Positions 7,168 through 9,840 of a stretch of DNA of 9,840 bases are shown one piece after another. Every line of letters begins with the position of its first letter. Position 1 is the first letter of the stretch. The notes below the pieces were generated by a model. That model did no database searches. It was given only the letters and a program-made list of their open reading frames with translations, and had not been told where the DNA came from. Source of the DNA: Opitutaceae bacterium UBA3033 (GTDB lineage Bacteria; Verrucomicrobiota; Verrucomicrobiia; Opitutales; Opitutaceae); assembly GCA_002367815.1 (NCBI GenBank), contig DFDG01000106.1, forward strand, positions 1,175 through 11,014, in the 5' to 3' direction. The position numbers and the translations under genes are program-made.

Positions 7168-8124
7168 TTATCGCCGACGTTGAAACCGGATGATCTCACT
7201 TGCGGTGGGCATGGACGGGGCCGTGCCCCGTTTGGTCACGGAAAGGGCGGCGACGACATTGGCAAATTTTGACGAGGCCACGATATCACCGGAAAACTTT
7301 ACCAGCCCAGCAGCAAGTCCACCGCAGAACGCATCACCTGCCCCGGTGGTATCAACGACCTTAATGCCAGCACAAGCAGGTAGTTTGGTGAATTCGGATG
7401 CTTGTGATATGAAGCAACCCTTGCTGCCTAGAGTCACAATGACGGTCGAAACTTTGAAGGCACGACACAGTTGGTGAAGTTTTACGGGGGACAATTTTGC
7501 CAGACCGACTTCGGTAATCGTTTTCCCACCGCCCAACTTGAGCTGGTTGGCCAAGGCGACGAATTCAGTCTCGTTGGGGATCAACACGTCGGTGTGCGTC
7601 AGGATCGCGGGATTAAAATCCGGCCGCATCGGTGCAGGATTGAGCACGGTGGTCACGCCGGCCCGACGCGCGAGGCGGAAGACATGGGCATTGATGGGCA
7701 GCGTGGCCTCGTGCTGGCAGACGACGACTTTTGCTCCTTGGATCATTTTGGCATCAATGTCTGCCGGCTTGATTTGCGCACTCGCCCCGAGAGCGACGAT
7801 GATTTCATTTTGGCCTGCATCGTTGACGAGTATGCCGGCGGTGGCGGTGGCGTGTTTGGGCTTGGCGATGAACAGGGCCCCAATGCCTTCCGTGAGGTAG
7901 AATTTCTTTGCTTCTGTGGCGAACGCATCCCGCCCCACCGCGCCGATGAACAGGGTGGATACGCCGGTGCGGCCGGCGGCCACGGCTTGATTGGAACCTT
8001 TACCGCCGGGACCGGTGACAAAGGTGCCGACGGTGGTCTGACCCGGAGCGGGGAAACTTGCGCATAAAAATGTGAGATCCTGAACGAAACTGCCTACAAC
8101 AACGACTTGGGGAGTCCTTTTCAT
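7168..8124 (-). CDS. rbsK: Ribokinase-family (PfkB) sugar kinase, possible deoxyribokinase
   Basis: The 318-residue product phosphorylates a pentose at O5 with ATP in the cytoplasm. Seen: the PfkB first signature GGKGSNQAVAAGR at 40-52, LNPAPMRP and the ribokinase-type PNETEF motif in the middle, VTLGSKG in the nucleotide-binding part, the second signature DTTGAGDAF with catalytic base Asp264, and SVTKRGTAPSMP near the end. The layout follows E. coli RbsK without large gaps. At the sugar site E. coli has GSINAD; here it is GSFVQD, so Asp16 is kept but Asn14 is replaced by Val. As I recall, that Asn contacts the ribose 2-hydroxyl and is Met in deoxyribokinase, so 2-deoxyribose may be a substrate. 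With deoC nearby this would supply its substrate. The ATG at 8124 fits the family start; an in-frame ATG at 8181 would add 19 unneeded residues. Confidence 0.92.
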   Translation of the reverse strand: MKRTPQVVVVGSFVQDLTFLCASFPAPGQTTVGTFVTGPGGKGSNQAVAAGRTGVSTLFIGAVGRDAFATEAKKFYLTEGIGALFIAKPKHATATAGILVNDAGQNEIIVALGASAQIKPADIDAKMIQGAKVVVCQHEATLPINAHVFRLARRAGVTTVLNPAPMRPDFNPAILTHTDVLIPNETEFVALANQLKLGGGKTITEVGLAKLSPVKLHQLCRAFKVSTVIVTLGSKGCFISQASEFTKLPACAGIKVVDTTGAGDAFCGGLAAGLVKFSGDIVASSKFANVVAALSVTKRGTAPSMPTASEIIRFQRRR

Positions 8125-8139
8125 GGGGTGCAAATTAGC

Positions 8140-8168
8140 ATCAAAAATTTTCTTGAGAGTGCAATCAA
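8140..8168 (-). promoter_or_regulatory. Candidate sigma-70 promoter for the sugar kinase gene
   Basis: On the minus strand TTGATT (8163-8168) and TTTGAT (8140-8145) are spaced by exactly 17 bases and each match four of six consensus bases. Transcription would begin only about 8 bases before the ATG at 8124, so the message would be nearly leaderless, in keeping with the absence of a Shine-Dalgarno sequence. The match is modest and may be chance in an A/T-rich patch. Confidence 0.25.
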
Positions 8169-8189
8169 AGCCATCATCCACGAGGTGGG

Positions 8190-8218
8190 GCCGTTCTTAT
8201 GGTATTGTGACCGTTCGT
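8190..8218 (+). promoter_or_regulatory. Candidate LytTR-type response regulator binding site (direct repeat)
   Basis: Two copies of CCGTTC lie 20 bases apart, start to start (8191-8196 and 8211-8216). In nine-base form they are GCCGTTCTT (8190-8198) and ACCGTTCGT (8210-8218). The second fits the LytTR consensus (T/A)(A/C)(C/A)GTTN(A/G)(T/G) at every position; the first fits at seven of nine. The two nonamers are separated by 11 bases, close to the 12-13 usual for LytTR sites, about two helical turns. They lie 72 bases upstream of the kinase gene, whose partner is a LytTR regulator. An extended -10-like TGGTATTGT (8200-8208) lies between the repeats, so binding could repress transcription. Confidence 0.45.
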
Positions 8219-8225
8219 CAAAATG

Positions 8226-8241
8226 CCCCCGACACCGGGGG
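8226..8241. other. Compact GC-rich hairpin upstream of the kinase gene
   Basis: CCCCCG (8226-8231) and CGGGGG (8236-8241) form a perfect six-base stem with an ACAC loop, and a G-T pair can extend it by one. On the plus strand TTGAGCG follows, so it is not a typical intrinsic terminator. On the minus strand CATTTT follows, which would make only a poor terminator ahead of the sugar kinase gene. It may lie in the 5' leader of the kinase mRNA, just downstream of the candidate LytTR site. Confidence 0.5.
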
Positions 8242-8289
8242 TTGAGCGTTTAGGTTCTACTCGCACCATGTCGAAATGGCTGTCACCCT

Positions 8290-9414
8290 ATGAATGAACC
8301 GATGGAATCCCTCGCAGCTGAACGTTTACGACATGATAAACTTTACGTGCTGGCGCAATTTGTGGGCTGGGGTGGGTTTACTCTGGCCTACATCGGTTTG
8401 GCGCAACTCAACCGGGGCATTTCGTTGGTGGATATGTGTGTGTTTACGGCGGTCAATCTGGTGGGATTGCTGTTATCGCATGGCTATCGTCGTTTGATTC
8501 ATCGATGGGGTTGGAAGCAGTTGAACTGGCCGGTGCTTCTGCCGCGGGTATTGGTCGGGACACTGGCTCTTTCTGTAGCGTGGACCATAATCACCTGGCC
8601 GCTATATCCCATGCTCAGTGATGGCCAAATGGCCAAGAAGCTCACCACTTTGGCGATATTCACCTACTCGGTATTCAATGGCGTCTGGCTCTACACGCTT
8701 TGGTCACTGCTCTATTTTGGCTACAACATAGCGGATCGGTTTCGCCGTTCCGAAATCGAACGAGCGCAACTCAAGGCCACGGTGAAGGAAGCCGAATTGC
8801 GGGCCCTTAAATCGCAGGTCAATCCCCACTTTATCTTTAACGCTTTGAATTCGATGCGGGCTCTGATCGAAGAGGATCCAAGCCGCGCCCGACAGGCGGT
8901 CACGCAATTGGCCAATCTTCTGCGCTATTCATTGCAGAGTGGTCAGCTGGAGACGGTGCCCTTTGAGGAAGAGCTGAGAATTGTTAATGACTATCTGGCC
9001 TTGGAACAGGTGCGCCATGAGGAGCGATTGAGGCTCAGATTGGATGTTGATCCCGCAACGCTGCATCTTCCGATTCCCCCGATGTTGCTCCAGACCTTGG
9101 TGGAAAATGCCGTGAAATACGGAATATCGGTCCTGCCTGAAGGCGGTGAAATTGCCATCATAGCTCGTTGCGAGAACAAGTGTCTAATTCTGCAAGTCAC
9201 CAATCCGGGAGAATTGCCGGGGAGCGATGGGATTGTGGTGGGTCGCAAGTCAGATTCAACCGGCGTGGGGCTGCGCAATGCGGCGGAACGCCTCCGGCTC
9301 CTCTTTGGGGAAAAAGCTGTTTTGACATTGCGCAGAGGTGAACCGGGGCAAGTCGTCGCGGAAGCTTGCATTCCGCAGCTTATGGCAAAACCTGCTGAAT
9401 TATCCCCGGTATGA
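8290..9414 (+). CDS. LytS/YehU-type membrane sensor histidine kinase
   Basis: The 374-residue product is an inner-membrane sensor kinase that phosphorylates the LytTR regulator encoded next to it. Four membrane segments are seen at about residues 18-38, 45-63, 83-105 and 119-143, with almost no periplasmic loop, so the signal may be sensed within the membrane. A charged linker helix at about 150-175 leads into the His_kinase domain SQVNPHFIFNALNSM with phospho-acceptor His180, then RYSL and EELRIVNDYLALEQVR. The ATPase part has the N-box LVENAVKYG with Asn273 and a G-box GVGLRNAAERL at 325-335. No extracellular sensor domain is present. The ATG at 8290 is preferred; an in-frame ATG at 8302 would also work, and neither has a Shine-Dalgarno sequence. 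Its stop overlaps the regulator start as ATGA, which suggests coupled translation. The stimulus is unknown. Confidence 0.94.
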   Translation: MNEPMESLAAERLRHDKLYVLAQFVGWGGFTLAYIGLAQLNRGISLVDMCVFTAVNLVGLLLSHGYRRLIHRWGWKQLNWPVLLPRVLVGTLALSVAWTIITWPLYPMLSDGQMAKKLTTLAIFTYSVFNGVWLYTLWSLLYFGYNIADRFRRSEIERAQLKATVKEAELRALKSQVNPHFIFNALNSMRALIEEDPSRARQAVTQLANLLRYSLQSGQLETVPFEEELRIVNDYLALEQVRHEERLRLRLDVDPATLHLPIPPMLLQTLVENAVKYGISVLPEGGEIAIIARCENKCLILQVTNPGELPGSDGIVVGRKSDSTGVGLRNAAERLRLLFGEKAVLTLRRGEPGQVVAEACIPQLMAKPAELSPV

Positions 9415-9840
9415 AGACGTTGCTGATTGATGATGAACGCCTCGCAAGAAACGAACTGCGTCGCCTGCTCACGGCGTTTCCTGATATCGAAATCCAGGAT
9501 GAGGCAACCAATGCCGGCGATGCGCGCAAGAAGATCGCGACATTGCAGCCCGATCTGATTTTTCTCGATGTACAAATGCCGGGTGAATCAGGCATGGAAC
9601 TGCTGGAGTCACTGGAAGCACCGGTGCCGCAGGTGATATTCACCACGGCGTTTGATGAATTTGCGGTCAAAGCATTTGAACTAAACGCGCTCGACTACCT
9701 GCTCAAACCGGTGGATCCCGTGCGATTGGCTTCCGCGATTGATCGGTTAAGGGGAAAGCCCGGTGAGGCACCGGCGGTGGCAGACAAGCAGACATCGCTG
9801 GCTCCGACCGACAAAGTCTTTGTGCGCGAAGGCGATCACT
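9411..9840 (+). CDS. LytTR-family response regulator (5' part only)
   Basis: The gene overlaps the kinase stop codon by four bases (ATGA) and runs off the right edge, leaving 143 visible residues. The receiver domain has the acidic pair Asp7-Asp8, phospho-acceptor Asp53 in FLDVQMPG, FTTAFDEFAVKAF near 77-89 and the conserved Lys99 in DYLLKPVDP. After a linker rich in Ala and Pro (about 115-135), the sequence DKVFVREGDH begins, which is how a LytTR DNA-binding domain commonly starts. It should bind DNA as a direct-repeat-recognising activator or repressor once phosphorylated by the adjacent kinase. A candidate target lies at 8190-8218. The DNA-binding domain itself lies beyond the window, so the LytTR assignment rests on its first residues and on the kinase type. 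Confidence 0.9.
   Translation, partial: MKTLLIDDERLARNELRRLLTAFPDIEIQDEATNAGDARKKIATLQPDLIFLDVQMPGESGMELLESLEAPVPQVIFTTAFDEFAVKAFELNALDYLLKPVDPVRLASAIDRLRGKPGEAPAVADKQTSLAPTDKVFVREGDH

Noticed and set aside
7471..8067. A 198-codon plus-strand frame opposite the sugar kinase gene.
   Set aside because: It is a mirror of the kinase coding strand, rich in Gly from reversed codons, with no start signal or domain.
8268..8297. A nine-codon reading frame (MSKWLSPYE) that ends by overlapping the kinase start codon, a possible leader peptide.
   Set aside because: It is too short to judge, has no ribosome-binding site and no regulatory codon run. A short frame of this size is expected by chance.

Overview
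The window carries eight protein genes: six complete, and two cut by the window edges. Gene density, codon pattern, the small zinc-ribbon protein family, ALDH16-type proteins and the near absence of Shine-Dalgarno sequences fit a Gram-negative bacterium of the Planctomycetota-Verrucomicrobiota group, most likely Verrucomicrobiota (Opitutae-like). That placement is an inference from protein flavour; there is no rRNA or other marker gene here. No tRNA, rRNA, CRISPR array, intact insertion sequence or phage gene was seen.

Layout. 1-292 (minus) is the 5' part of an exported beta-propeller-like protein. 559-4167 (plus) is a tight four-gene operon: deoC (2-deoxyribose-5-phosphate aldolase of the human-like subclass), a complete catalytic aldehyde dehydrogenase, a tiny zinc-ribbon membrane protein, and a 286-residue aldehyde dehydrogenase-like protein that lacks the whole catalytic half. 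4168-4401 is a non-coding gap between convergent genes and holds short repeats. 4402-7065 (minus) is a secreted M1 zinc aminopeptidase. 7168-8124 (minus) is a ribokinase-family sugar kinase. 8290-9840 (plus) is a LytS/LytTR two-component pair with overlapping genes.

How the genes fit together. The central story is deoxyribose use. The sugar kinase, whose ribose 2-OH-contact Asn is replaced by Val, could make 2-deoxyribose-5-phosphate. DeoC splits that into glyceraldehyde-3-phosphate and acetaldehyde, and the aldehyde dehydrogenase would oxidise the acetaldehyde to acetate. The two aldehyde dehydrogenase genes look like the N-terminal catalytic half and the C-terminal non-catalytic half of ALDH16, which is normally a single polypeptide. 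Here they are split into two genes with a zinc-ribbon gene between them. This split ALDH16 is the most interesting item in the window.

The LytS/LytTR pair is probably a separate sensory module. A direct repeat matching the LytTR binding consensus lies upstream of the kinase gene and suggests autoregulation.
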